Source of the DNA: Cylindrotheca closterium
Taxonomy: Eukaryota; Bacillariophyta; Bacillariophyceae; Bacillariales; Bacillariaceae
Assembly: GCA_933822405.4 (NCBI GenBank)
Contig: CAKOGP040001869.1
Location: 62,001 to 126,000, forward strand
Direction: 5' to 3'
DNA: 64,000 nt
The position numbers and the translations under genes were made by a program. The notes under the pieces were generated by a model. That model was given only the letters and a program-made list of their open reading frames with translations, searched no databases and was not told the DNA's origin. Positions 32,106 to 41,817 of this stretch are shown here, one piece after another. How positions within the stretch are numbered: the first letter of the stretch is position 1; each line of letters begins with the position of its first letter.

Positions 32106-33165
32106 ATGGGAACTTCTACCACTCTCTCCAGCAAGACGAAGCCGAACTTCAAGAAGCTCAAGTCGAAGGAAAAATCCTTTGCGAGTCGATACGGTTTTGC
32201 GAAAAAAGTAAACTCTTCCGAAATGACAGAGAAGCACTATACTAAACCTCGAGCAAATTATGAAAGCAAGGATGCTGCTTCGTGTATTTTCAAGAATGAA
32301 GACCTTGTAATTGAGATTATGAAATTTCTTGGGGTTCGATCAATGGTAGCCTTTGGCTCGTGCACCACAGGCCTTAGAGATGGCTTGGAAAGGGAAGTCA
32401 AGCGACGCAAAAAAGTGTTTGCGACTTGCAACAGTCGAGTCAAAGCATTATTGGAAGATGCGAATCCCTGCTCTTCCAAAGTCTTATCGGCAAGAAGAAT
32501 CTATTCAGCAGCTGAACAAATGGTTGACGATGAATTGCGTTTCTTAGAAATGCCGCGTCGTCGATTTCGAGGCCTTTCCAGATATCCTTTCAAAGACGAA
32601 GCCCAACAATTCATGGTATTGAAGGCAGGTACCGATGAGCCTCCAGTGTTTCAAATGTTACCCGTGAGTTTCTACTTTCCGTTGAGTGGAGGAACAACTT
32701 TCCAACCGAGCACTCAGGAGCTTCAGCTGGCGATGGAGCGGGCAATGAACATTGTGGGGCTACAGGACTGCACATACGTAATTTTCGGGCAACATGTCCC
32801 TTATGGCGATGATCCAAATCACCCTTTTCGTACGTAGAACTGATTTATGGCTTTCCTTATTTGCCTGGAAAGGTTTCAATCTCACTTTTCGTCTCGTCCT
32901 TTTAATTCTTTTCCCTTTTCCAAATACTCTAGGCAAGTTTGAGCATTCTGGAGCGGATTTCTTCCGCAATCTCATGACAATTGCAGCCAATTGCCTCCAA
33001 TGTGATATCAGAGCTCTGGAATCGTTCCGAATCGTGGCTAGAAAGCTTGCGCTGTCGTGTCCTCGTAGCCAAGACTGTCTTCACTTCGTGCTCCACTCGG
33101 CGGATCTGAAGGTGAAGGACGATCGCTGCCAGCGAGTTCACGTTGATATATCCAGATGCGCCTGA
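32106..33165 (+). CDS. F-box-like conserved hypothetical protein
   Basis: Exons 32106-32829 and 32933-33165 give 318 residues. After a Lys/Ser-rich N-terminus, FKNEDLVIEIMKFLGVRSMV and AFGSCTTGLRDGLEREVK resemble an F-box (a Leu-rich start, then a helix in which an invariant small residue precedes Cys). F-box proteins are substrate adaptors of SCF ubiquitin ligases. The rest (RRRFRGLSRYP; FYFPLSGG; HSGADFFRNLMTIAA; LALSCPRSQDCLHFVLHSAD; ISRCA end) matches no domain I can name. No signal peptide or membrane helix is seen. The F-box call is tentative. Confidence 0.55.
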
Positions 33166-33492
33166 CTGTCTGCACTTTGCGATCCATCTAGCGGATAGAC
33201 AAAAGATGACTACACACAAGGAGCCCAATATTTGGAGTATGAGGAACATTCAAGGACGGACAGCAAGCGTCAGGTGTAGTTGCCCTAGGATGAATCAATC
33301 AAGTTCGTTGTCGCATCATTACGCATCGATGCAAACTTTACTCGAGACACTATTGAATATTGGCTATATGTAGAACTCTTAGAACCTTCCAGCATTAGCA
33401 GCATTTGTCCTTAGTCATTAGCGGTAGCTCTATCTTATCATATGCCCTTCCGAATATATGTGAATGAGTTGCCTACGCCTTCTATAGTCTTC
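33166..33492. other. Convergent 3' interval
   Basis: Lies between the ends of the F-box-like gene and the TspO gene. Nothing recognisable was found. Confidence 0.45.
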
Positions 33493-34407
33493 TTATGGAC
33501 TACTGTTGAACCACGAAAATTCCGTCTTGCTTTCTCCTCCAGTCACTGGATACAAGGGATCGCGTTGTCCAGTGCTAGGATCTGGATTCAGTCTCCAGGT
33601 ATCCGCAATCAAGGTGGAGGCGACGGAAAACCAAACTAGGGTTAACCCCAACAGTTTTCCGGCAAATGGGTCCACTTGACTGTACTGAAATGCGGCATTG
33701 GCGGCGGCAGCCGAAACCATCAAGACAGATGGAACTGCAGCTCCATAGCGCTTTTCAGTGTTGTTGATGGTGTTCCATACATCTCCAATACTCAAGTGCA
33801 AGAGCAATGCCAACAAGGTAGGATCGCAAAAGTGATGCCCATTCGCCATGTAGACCAACGCGGAAGAAAACGACCGTAGAGGTCCAATCACCAAAATCCA
33901 CATTATGGGAAAGGTAACACCCGGTGGAGTCCAGGAAGGCATGACCCGATCACGAAAGCCCTTACTGGGAGTACCTTCCCCATTGACAGCCTTTTTCAAG
34001 TTGGGTCTTTGATTGTTGAGCGGATTAAAGGTTCTCGATTTCAAGGAGAAAAAATAAAACAGGGCAAACACGGCCGGAAAGGGGACCTCAAGTCCAATTG
34101 TTCCTACCAGAGTATCCAATCCATAGAGAAGGGCGGTAATGATACCCATTTGAATGCCAATACTGGACCCGTACTTGACGAGTGCGTCAGTATCAAGATC
34201 TTTACTGGGAGATTCTTGAGGAGTGGCAGCGTATAGAGCGGATGCTTGTTGTCTTCGAATGGAGTGCTTGCTGGAAGGGGTCCTGTACTCTTGGATCTTG
34301 GAAGCCACCAACGACCTGGAAGCACTACGAGGATTGTTCAATTGGAATCCTTCCGAGGTGTTAACTGCGCATACGCCCAGCAAGGTTATGCTTGAGATGA
34401 ATTTCAT
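33493..34407 (-). CDS. TspO/MBR-family membrane protein, plastid-targeted
   Basis: TspO (translocator protein, benzodiazepine receptor) proteins bind porphyrins and cholesterol in organelle or bacterial membranes. The start is the ATG at 34407 (MKFISSITLLGVC), since the upstream extension lacks an ATG; the product is 304 residues. The C-terminal two-thirds holds five hydrophobic helices with the hallmark PSWTPPGVTFPIMWI and GDVWNTINNTEKRYG. The N-terminus is a signal peptide ending SEG followed by FQLNNPRSASRSL, the Phe-led transit peptide of diatom plastid proteins. With the SOUL gene at 21532, the window holds two putative plastid tetrapyrrole-binding proteins. Family is firm and location is likely. 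Confidence 0.87.
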   Translation of the reverse strand: MKFISSITLLGVCAVNTSEGFQLNNPRSASRSLVASKIQEYRTPSSKHSIRRQQASALYAATPQESPSKDLDTDALVKYGSSIGIQMGIITALLYGLDTLVGTIGLEVPFPAVFALFYFFSLKSRTFNPLNNQRPNLKKAVNGEGTPSKGFRDRVMPSWTPPGVTFPIMWILVIGPLRSFSSALVYMANGHHFCDPTLLALLLHLSIGDVWNTINNTEKRYGAAVPSVLMVSAAAANAAFQYSQVDPFAGKLLGLTLVWFSVASTLIADTWRLNPDPSTGQRDPLYPVTGGESKTEFSWFNSSP

Positions 34408-34709
34408 GGTTTCCAAAACGTTGTCTTGTCGTTGAATGAATGCTACTGTAGTGTTGACAATGAATCTGGTCGATCTTCTGCGACTTGTCTGACTCCTGAC
34501 TCACTCATCGCGTGTGGCTTCAATAATCGGTCACTGTGCTTCTTTTACGAATTCCCCACGTTGAACATATTCGGAGGGAAGATGAAATGATGGACAGACA
34601 ACAGCCTGCACTGCGAGCATTGCAAGTTTGCCCATTCTTTTCTCACGTCAACACACACAATCCATAGCTTATAGCACCAAGTCTTTTCGTTTTCATTAAT
34701 CGAGCGACA
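34408..34709. promoter_or_regulatory. Divergent upstream interval (TspO / UBC7)
   Basis: About 300 bases between two divergent start codons; both promoters should lie here. No specific element was recognised. Confidence 0.35.
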
Positions 34710-35423
34710 ATGTCAGAATACGGAACAGAACTTTTGAAGAGACAGCTCACAGGTGAGTCGATTTGACAACAGTAGAGGCGGGAACGAGTTGCGTTTTCCT
34801 TGTCGTCTCGTATGCCATGGTAGCACTTCTACGGGCAGACGGGAATAATTGAAAAAAATTCTATACCTGTCGAGGTGGAATGAAAATGCATTCCAGGTCC
34901 CTCCTGTTCTTAATTTCATGCAATAAACAGCACACTAACTTTTTCCTGTACTAATTGCCCAGAATTATCCAAAAACCCAATTGATTTGGTATCTGTGGGT
35001 CTTGTGGATGACAGCAATGTTTACGAGTGGGAAATCATGATTATGGGTCCGGATGGAACCTTGTACGAAGGAGGCTTCTTCAAAGCTCGCTTAACCTTTC
35101 CCTCCGATTTTCCCAATATGCCTCCCACCATGACTTTCACTTCCGAAATGTGGCATCCTAATGTTTACGCCGATGGAAAGGTATGCATCTCCATCCTTCA
35201 CCCACCTGGTGAAGACGAATTCAACTCGCAAGAGAGCGCGGATGAGAGATGGAGACCGATTCTTGGGGTAGAACAAATCTTGATCTCGGTCATTTCTATG
35301 CTATCGGACCCCAACGATGAGTCTCCAGCCAATTTGGATGCGGCAGTTATGTGGAGAAACGACAAAACAGCATTCAAGAAAAAAGTACGACAGGTGGTCC
35401 GAAAGAGTCAAGAAGAATGTTGA
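34710..35423 (+). CDS. UBC7: Ubiquitin-conjugating enzyme E2, UBC7/UBE2G type
   Basis: Exon 1 is 34710-34752 (only 43 nt of coding) and exon 2 is 34963-35423; they join in frame to 167 residues. The active-site Cys is C89 (DGKVCISILHPP), preceded by the HPN motif (WHPNVYADG). It is followed by the extra acidic loop (GEDEFNSQESADERW) that distinguishes the UBC7/UBE2G1/UBE2G2 and CDC34 groups. UBC7-type enzymes act with membrane E3 ligases in ER-associated degradation. The length and C89 position match UBC7. Regulation is not apparent. Confidence 0.92.
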
Positions 35424-35886
35424 TTTTGGCAGCTTCTCTCATCCGCTTCGTCGTCGCCTCCGACTTGTAATTTGGGTTTGGTCAAATCTGCTGCTAGTTG
35501 TTCGTCCTTCATTTTACATCTTGCTGGCATCCGTTCGTTTACGTTTTGGGTGCTCGATTCCAGTCATGCCAGTGTTACCATTGGATCAGTATCGACTGGG
35601 ATCGTACAAACAATAAATATAGAATAGCATATGGATCATAGTGGTCTTCCTGATTTGTAGAATTTGTTTTGTTTCTGTATTCAATTCATGGTAATCGCTG
35701 GTGACGGATGATACGATGGATGACTTCTGAGAATGAAGATCAATCGATCGATCTCGTATTTGTGTAAGCATTATAATTGTTGAGTCGATTGGGTCGATAG
35801 GAGCAACAATCGCATCGAACACGCATGAAGTTACAACGTAAAACACAAGCAGCAACGGACACAGTAAATAAATACATCAAGATAAC
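35424..35886. other. Intergenic between UBC7 and the histone-fold gene
   Basis: Holds the UBC7 3' end and the upstream region of the histone-fold gene. Nothing else was recognised. Confidence 0.45.
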
Positions 35887-36694
35887 ATGACCGACCCAAA
35901 GGAAGAGAAGCCAGAGAACGACAAGTCAGAAAACGACGACCAGGATTCCAATGAATCGAAAGAGGCTGCCAAAGCAACCGCGGAAAGCACTAAGAATGCT
36001 GGCGATGAGGATGATTCACCAGCAAAGGAAGATGAGGATACCTTGAAGACGCCGATGAAAACGGAAACGAAAAAGGAACCTGATACTGCGGAAGAGGACG
36101 ATAATGAAAGCAAATCAACGGCACCGCCAGTCGACGAGTCCTCGGTGGCGACACCAAAGACGAATGGCTCACCCGCATCTGCGACTGCCTCTGCCAGCAA
36201 ACGGACCATGCCTCCGGGATCCCGAAGGGGTAGGGCTCCTGCTGTCAAGGGATTAACAATTCCATTTCGTACTGTCAAGAAGGTAAGAATTCTGCGTTCC
36301 TTGAGGCTGTAAACTTTTTTCATCCAAGCTTATTTCATTCTTCGTCCGACTTGTCTCAGGCAATGAAACTAGATCCGGATATTCCCATTGTCCAAAATGA
36401 GGCAGCCATCATGGTGACACTTGCTGCTGAGCTATTCCTCAAGCAACTAGCAAAGGACAGTCATGCGATTGCCCAAAATAGAGGTCGCAATACCATTCGG
36501 TAAGTCCAAGCTGGAGTTTGACCTTGGTCGACACCCCTTTTTGGCTGAAGTGATCACCATCAATTGCAGCACCTCATACCTACCTGCATCTTACTTTTTC
36601 CATTTCCTTTCTGTTCTTTCCTAGTTATGAAGATGTCGCGGAGGCAAGGTCAAATGATTCTGCCTTGGCTTTTTTGGAAATGCTATTGCCATAA
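35887..36694 (+). CDS. CHRAC1/POLE4-like histone-fold protein
   Basis: Exons 35887-36282, 36360-36499 and 36625-36694 join to 201 residues. The first ~120 residues are acidic, Ser/Lys-rich and probably disordered. They are followed by a basic patch (PGSRRGRAPAVKG) and a histone fold of the NF-YC/CHRAC1/POLE4 group: IPFRTVKKAMKLDPDIPIV, EAAIMVTLAAELFLKQLAKD and IRYEDVAEARSNDSALAFLE. Members pair with an NF-YB-like partner in the CHRAC remodelling complex, DNA polymerase epsilon, or NF-Y/NC2. LKQLAKDSH and the LEMLLP end suggest CHRAC1 or POLE4 over NF-YC. An ISWI ATPase, the CHRAC motor, is encoded at 3520-8005. Confidence 0.75.
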
Positions 36695-37078
36695 AAGTAA
36701 TCGAGTGTCGATTTCAACACTAAACTAGACAAAGAATAAGAAATATATCCATCTTGCATTGATTCGACAGCAGCAAGGAGGAGCGAACATTACACCTTCC
36801 AAGATATTGCTCTTTGTGCAACCAGTAACCTCATGTTCGCAAGACTATCACAGTCAACTATAGCAAATTCACAGATTAAGAAGTTTGTCTCACAGAGGAA
36901 AACACACACATTATCATTGAACACCTAGCTAGTGGTACTACAATCAAAATGCAACCTGCCTGGCTGCCTGCTGTATACACGACGACGTGTGGTTTTGGGG
37001 GAGACTGAATGGAACTTCCAGTAAGAAGAGTTTCGATTCCCAAAGTCCCATCGTGCGCAAGATAGAATTTAACACTTA
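36695..37078. other. Convergent 3' interval
   Basis: Lies between the histone-fold gene and PC4. No gene or repeat was recognised. Confidence 0.45.
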
Positions 37079-37494
37079 TTAGAGCTCTGCAATTTCCTTT
37101 TCTACTTGTCCCGATTTGATAATGTCTCGAAGGACCTCAAATTGTTCTGTAGTGAGACTGATGCCTTTCTTCCCAGGAAGCATTTTGCCATTTTTCTCAT
37201 ACATCTGAAACATTAACACACGGCAGATGGTAAGGTTGATCATCGAAGAAATGGAATAATCTCACTCATCCTTATCAGAATAAAACTCACTTCGCGAATG
37301 TCGACCAAAGTTGTGCCTTTGAAGGATCGAATGGTGCATCGTCTGGTAGAAGAAAGTGCAAAGAAGGATTCGCCACTGTCATTCTTTTCTGCTTGCTGCA
37401 TTTTTGGAGATTCCTCTTCTTCGGCTTCAGCTGTTTCAACAGCTTCTTTGGCATCAACTTTTGGCTTTTTTGGCATTGGTTCTTCGCAAGACAT
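37079..37494 (-). CDS. SUB1: PC4/SUB1 transcriptional coactivator
   Basis: Exons 37494-37291 and 37204-37079 give 109 residues. An acidic/Lys-rich N-terminus ([20 protein letters not shown]) precedes the single-stranded-DNA-binding PC4 fold: [40 protein letters not shown] and [16 protein letters not shown]4 stimulates RNA polymerase II initiation and protects single-stranded DNA. The length matches yeast/animal PC4 cores, and the intron falls inside the DNA-binding domain between VDIRE and MYEKN. Identity is firm. Confidence 0.93.
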
Positions 37495-37671
37495 GATGTT
37501 TGGTGTCCCTCTGAACTTCGGTTGTTGTTGTTTTTGTGGTGGTGAGATATACTATTTTCTGTAGGATTCATTCGGATGAGTCAATCAATCGCCTAACGTT
37601 TCCTCGCCTTATTGCCGTAACCGTTCCTATACTGGGTATCTACTGTAGTGTTGCTATTAAACGTCATCCTC

Positions 37672-38757
37672 TTAGAGTCTTCTAGAATTAAACTGTACAA
37701 ACGGATCGTGTGGAAATGTGGGCTCTATCTTGACACCTTGTTGTGCTTCGGTGCAATAGTTCCACTCCAAAAATTCGTCTCCTCCAGACGACCAGGCAGC
37801 GTCGTTCTCGATTTGGTGGCGTTCTTCTGCTGCTGGTGCACTTTCTAATTCTTCAGTTTCAGCATCATTGGAGGAATCAGAATCGTATATAGTCTCCATT
37901 GCAGTGCCAGTGGTCCAATATGCCGTATCGTCGTCGCTGTCGTCATCACCATAAAATGCTTGGATTTCACTTTGCCTGCTTCGTCTGACGCCAATACCTG
38001 CCATTGAGTCTAGACCAGCGCGATCTGTCCCATTGTAATCCTCAATACCATCGCGTCCCACCCAAGCGGGTGATGTTGTTGCCTCGGATCTTGAGGCTGG
38101 TTCGAGGTTGTTTATTGACAAGAACGATCCAACAAGAAAACGAGTCATACTTGAAACCGCAGTCCTAGATCGATCAATGAGGCTCTCTCGATGAAAAATT
38201 GTAGATATAGGTAGACGATGGGGTCTTGCACGAGGATATTCCTCACGAGTTGGCGATTGTGTTGGTTCGGGCCGCCTTTGAGACAACAGCAACTCCTGCT
38301 CCACAGAAAAGTTCCTTGTCGCCGACAAGCTACCTTCGATACCGCTCTGATCACTGCGATAGTACTGCTGTACAGGGAGGTTTTGTTCAGTTGAAATCTG
38401 TCCTGGAAATCTGGCATTCTGCTCTCTTTGAAACCTGCGAGCGGTCCATTCTTCATTTGAAAGTTGCTCGGTTGAAAGAATTGAGATATTCTGATACGCT
38501 TGTTTGTAGTTATCATGTGCATACAGCGAAATGTCTTTGTTCCTGCTAATTTTCAGTGGTAATGATGGTGATGATGATAATGTAGAAGGCAAAGGTAGAA
38601 GCAGAGAGACCCAGGCATCATCTTCACCGGAGTTGTGATGACGAGCGAAGAATGGATTCTTCGATCGATCCTCCACGGCAAAGTTGCCCATCGCATCTAA
38701 GGACCAGGTGCTTTCCACTTGTGTGGACTCACGCTCATCTGTGGTTGTTATATTCAT
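37672..38757 (-). CDS. Hypothetical low-complexity acidic protein
   Basis: A 361-residue open frame without introns on the minus strand. No domain is recognised. It is rich in Ser, Glu and Asp with acidic clusters (YGDDDSDDDTAYW, DSDSSNDAETEELES), scattered Arg and no hydrophobic helix, so it is probably disordered and intracellular. The length, the ATG start and its place in a clear gap on the same strand as its neighbours favour a real gene. Conservation in a related diatom would settle it. Confidence 0.55.
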   Translation of the reverse strand: MNITTTDERESTQVESTWSLDAMGNFAVEDRSKNPFFARHHNSGEDDAWVSLLLPLPSTLSSSPSLPLKISRNKDISLYAHDNYKQAYQNISILSTEQLSNEEWTARRFQREQNARFPGQISTEQNLPVQQYYRSDQSGIEGSLSATRNFSVEQELLLSQRRPEPTQSPTREEYPRARPHRLPISTIFHRESLIDRSRTAVSSMTRFLVGSFLSINNLEPASRSEATTSPAWVGRDGIEDYNGTDRAGLDSMAGIGVRRSRQSEIQAFYGDDDSDDDTAYWTTGTAMETIYDSDSSNDAETEELESAPAAEERHQIENDAAWSSGGDEFLEWNYCTEAQQGVKIEPTFPHDPFVQFNSRRL

Positions 38758-38986
38758 CTACGTTGTCGACTGCAGCAATACTGGTATGTATCCAGTCGCT
38801 CATACATTTCTGCTCCACGTCTTATTCAATATGCGGTTACAATATTTGCTCAATATCTTTGACCAACATGATTGATTCAAATATTTCGGTGATATGAAGA
38901 AACGATTTTGAGTTCGGCCATGAAGTTGGCAAACCATATCCATAGTAGAGCAACTCGCAATATCCATGTTTGTCTCTATCAATACT

Positions 38987-39937
38987 TTATGTTATAATAC
39001 TACTTGCTGTTTCTTCTCCCGCCGCACTTCGAATTTCTCGCAATGCCAGTGGCACGCACTCTGGTACACTCGTGGGAGGTGCAATCCGCCCCCGTCTGGC
39101 ACTTACGTGCAAATCTAGAAACTCTGTGAGTTTGTCTACAAACGCCCCAGTTGGTCGTAACAAGGCTTCAATGTTGTTGTGACCAGCCCCCTCGACCCAG
39201 AATGGTTTTGCCCGCCATTGTTGCGGCAACGCCAAAAAGAGTTCTTCGCCATGCCAAAACGGAACTACCTCATCCTGTGTACCGTGAATGATGAAGCTAG
39301 GACATTGGATTTTTGGTGCTTTGTCTACGTTTGCAAACTGTAATATGAAAAATGTGAGTTTTATGAATGATGTACCGTTGGCAAGGTATGATGTCTCTGA
39401 ACAAATGGACCAATTGATACATACTCTGTCTCCGATCATGGTGAACCGAAAGTCAAAGGCAACACGGTATGCACTAAGCAGTGGACTTTGTAAAATCAAA
39501 CCACCGACACTGTGTCCCTCTTTTGCTGATTTTTGAGCTAGATAACACGAGGGTCCAGAACCAAGCGATCTCCCATACAACACAATTTGTTCAGGTTGAA
39601 GCCGTCGGACTTCAATCAAGTACTCAAAGGCAGCCTCAATATCAGCGTAGCAGCATTCTTCATTTGGATGACCATTTGATTTTCCATATCCTGTGTAATC
39701 GTATGCCATAATATTCACCCGTAATACCCTCGCCAAGTCATTGAACCAATCGTATATCATCCCTAAATCCTCCGCATTTCCATGTGAAAAGAGAATTGTC
39801 ACTTGCGCATTGGGTCGCTCAATAAAGAAAGCAGGAATTCGAAACCCCTTTGAGTTGTTCAACCAAAAATGGCGTGAAGGATGTAGATAGGTAGGAGGCG
39901 GAGGCTGAAAGAGGAGAGAGCTGATGGCATCCCCCAT
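38987..39937 (-). CDS. ABHD17-like alpha/beta hydrolase (copy B)
   Basis: Paralogue of the gene at 11255. Exons 39937-39425 and 39337-38987 give 287 residues. Landmarks are FSHGNAEDLGM, YDYTGYGKSNG, nucleophile elbow LYGRSLGSGPSC, HGTQDEVVPFWHGEEL and GAGHNNIEAL. The 87-nt intron (39424-39338) has GTATGT and TTACAG ends but is a multiple of three with no stop, so retention would insert 29 residues. I removed it because the spliced junction (IGDR/FANVDKAPKI) aligns with copy A (GDKFPNIDYVPQI). Its intron position differs from that of copy A. Confidence 0.85.
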   Translation of the reverse strand: MGDAISSLLFQPPPPTYLHPSRHFWLNNSKGFRIPAFFIERPNAQVTILFSHGNAEDLGMIYDWFNDLARVLRVNIMAYDYTGYGKSNGHPNEECCYADIEAAFEYLIEVRRLQPEQIVLYGRSLGSGPSCYLAQKSAKEGHSVGGLILQSPLLSAYRVAFDFRFTMIGDRVCINWSICSETSYLANGTSFIKLTFFILQFANVDKAPKIQCPSFIIHGTQDEVVPFWHGEELFLALPQQWRAKPFWVEGAGHNNIEALLRPTGAFVDKLTEFLDLHVSARRGRIAPPTSVPECVPLALREIRSAAGEETASSIIT

Positions 39938-40326
39938 GACAGAATTTTGGTTTGTGCCGTTCTTTTTTAGAAATCAGCTCTCTGTCGCACTGAAGTTGAT
40001 TCCTTGAAAGAACTTCTTTCCTTCCTGCAATCGTTTTGCGATAATTCTCCGAGGGGCGGTGGTGATAGTTGGCTTGCCAAGAGTGTAATGCTTTTTGAAA
40101 TGGTCATCGTTGCGAACGACCAACAGTTTCAGTTTTTCCATATTTGTCGATTGCGAGCTCGCTGGCGTGCGTCTGTTTAACGACATTTCCCACTCGCAAT
40201 TTGACGTTTGGTTTGAAATCACCTCAAATACACATACTCTTACAAAAAAGATCCTAGATAAAACCTGGTTTAAAAACTGAGACTGTTTCTATTACGTTCT
40301 GCTTCGACTTCCGATTGGAAGGTCCG
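39938..40326. other. Intergenic with one doubtful small frame
   Basis: Lies upstream of ABHD17-like copy B and downstream of the first ankyrin-family gene, all on the minus strand. The 70-codon frame listed separately is the only candidate. Confidence 0.4.
39974..40186 (-). CDS. Possible 70-residue basic protein (doubtful)
   Basis: An ATG at 40186 opens 70 codons on the same strand as its neighbours. The product is basic (KPTITTAPRRIIAKRLQEGK) without signal peptide or membrane helix, and matches no family I know. It could be a 5' leader open frame of the ABHD17-like gene, whose ATG is only 37 bp past its stop. Confidence 0.25.
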   Translation of the reverse strand: MSLNRRTPASSQSTNMEKLKLLVVRNDDHFKKHYTLGKPTITTAPRRIIAKRLQEGKKFFQGINFSATES

Positions 40327-41427
40327 CTATATCTTTGCTAAATGTGGATTCGCGCAGAGTAGATGATAGGTATTTTCCACAGCAACCTCTCCATCTAGTG
40401 AAGCTGCCAGCAAAAATGGATACAAGCCTGTCTCACTATCCATAGAAGAAAGAATTTCTGGTTGGGCCTTGACGAGGGCCTCCACTCCCGCATGCCAAGC
40501 CATCTGCCCTCGTAGTGCAATAAAAATCGGTTCTTCACCTTTGGCATTGCGTTTGGATGCTGCTTCCGGATAAGCTGTCGCTAGGTCCCTGATGAGATGA
40601 ACATCCTTTATCCGGAAGGGCTTTTGAATGAGAATATTGTGCAAGGGGTAGTTTCCTGCGCTATCCGCCACAGAGACCCATTCAGGATGTAGTTTGATGG
40701 CGACTTGTTGGAGTTGCAAAGGAGCTCGGAGCAACTGCAGACCGTGGAGACCGGACTTTTCAAGATTAGGCTCCATGTCGGGATTATAGATCGGTGAAAA
40801 TTTAAAGGCTGTAGTTGCCATCAATACAACCTTCTGCCAAAACTTTGTAAAGTGGTTTTCTTCGACTGTTTCTCCCCTCAGAATTCGGACAACTTGTAAA
40901 TGTCCTTGGATCGTCTGTAAATGTGATTGAAATAGCGCGGATAGCGCCGTATGTTGATCATGTGTCGCGACCAAGACAATCTTTGGGTTTGCTTGAATGA
41001 GCTCTTGAAGAACGGGAATCCAAGCATGACTGGCACATGCACAGTGTAAAGCCGTACTACCGATATTGGTTCCAATCAACAAATCCTCTGGTTCCATGTG
41101 TTTCAGTATAATTTGTACCTTTCGAACTGACTTTTGGCTATTCCGACACAGGACGTGCAAGGGGGTCTGGCCCCATTTCTTTCCTCGCACCCTCGTGGCT
41201 TCAGGATACAGTTCCACAACACTCTCAAATATGTCATTTGGAACGGGAGGCACTGCACAAAGGAAATGAAGTATGGTCCAATCGTACCCGTGAAGTCCGC
41301 TTACTTCTTTCAGTTCCTCCTGGCGCTCATGAACGGCAGTGCGGAGTTTGGGCCAATTCATATCTTCGATAAGATCTATGAGTGTTCTGGCATCCTCATC
41401 TTCTACCTTCTTCCAGCCTTTGTCCAT
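40327..41427 (-). CDS. Ankyrin-type repeat protein, tandem copy 1
   Basis: 366 residues, no intron. Ankyrin-like units recur: GYDWTILHFLCAVPPVP, GQTPLHVLCRNSQKS, GSTALHCACASHAWIP, HTALSALFQSH and NYPLHNILIQKP. They alternate with helical spacers such as SVVELYPEATRVRG, VLQELIQANPKIVLV and LATAYPEAASKRNAKGE. A central non-repeat segment, FWQKVVLMATTAFKFSPIY, is shared with the two downstream copies. The function is probably protein binding; nothing points to a partner. This architecture is, as far as I know, typical of expanded diatom families. Confidence 0.8.
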   Translation of the reverse strand: MDKGWKKVEDEDARTLIDLIEDMNWPKLRTAVHERQEELKEVSGLHGYDWTILHFLCAVPPVPNDIFESVVELYPEATRVRGKKWGQTPLHVLCRNSQKSVRKVQIILKHMEPEDLLIGTNIGSTALHCACASHAWIPVLQELIQANPKIVLVATHDQHTALSALFQSHLQTIQGHLQVVRILRGETVEENHFTKFWQKVVLMATTAFKFSPIYNPDMEPNLEKSGLHGLQLLRAPLQLQQVAIKLHPEWVSVADSAGNYPLHNILIQKPFRIKDVHLIRDLATAYPEAASKRNAKGEEPIFIALRGQMAWHAGVEALVKAQPEILSSMDSETGLYPFLLAASLDGEVAVENTYHLLCANPHLAKI

Positions 41428-41817
41428 TTCACTAGTTTGTCGCTTGTCACTATGTTTCTCGACTTTCGTAGGGGGAGAGGGGGTGAAGCTACTAGATCAC
41501 CAAGGCAAGGAAGATCTTGTGCCTTGGTCTCTTGTCAACTACAGTATGCTGTTAGAGTGTACTGTAGATGCAAACTGAGATCTGAGATGCGTGACGAAAT
41601 TTTTTGAAAGTGGTATCTGAAAGTTGATTCATTCGATCCGAAAAACTAAGGTGCTACTGCGTAGTTTGTTCTGGTTTCTTTCTCTAACAGTGCACTGTAT
41701 TTTTCTACTTTGTCAAGAAGTTGACTAGGGTTATCCAAAAGCAGTTGATTAGGGACATAGGTGGTAGCTTCTTCGCTTAGTCAATCTGCCAGCTAAAATG
41801 GTCACAAAGTGCTTTTG
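41428..41817. other. Intergenic between tandem ankyrin copies 1 and 2
   Basis: 390 bases with no gene. By eye it does not resemble the 237-base interval between copies 2 and 3, so the duplication unit does not clearly include the promoter. Confidence 0.4.
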
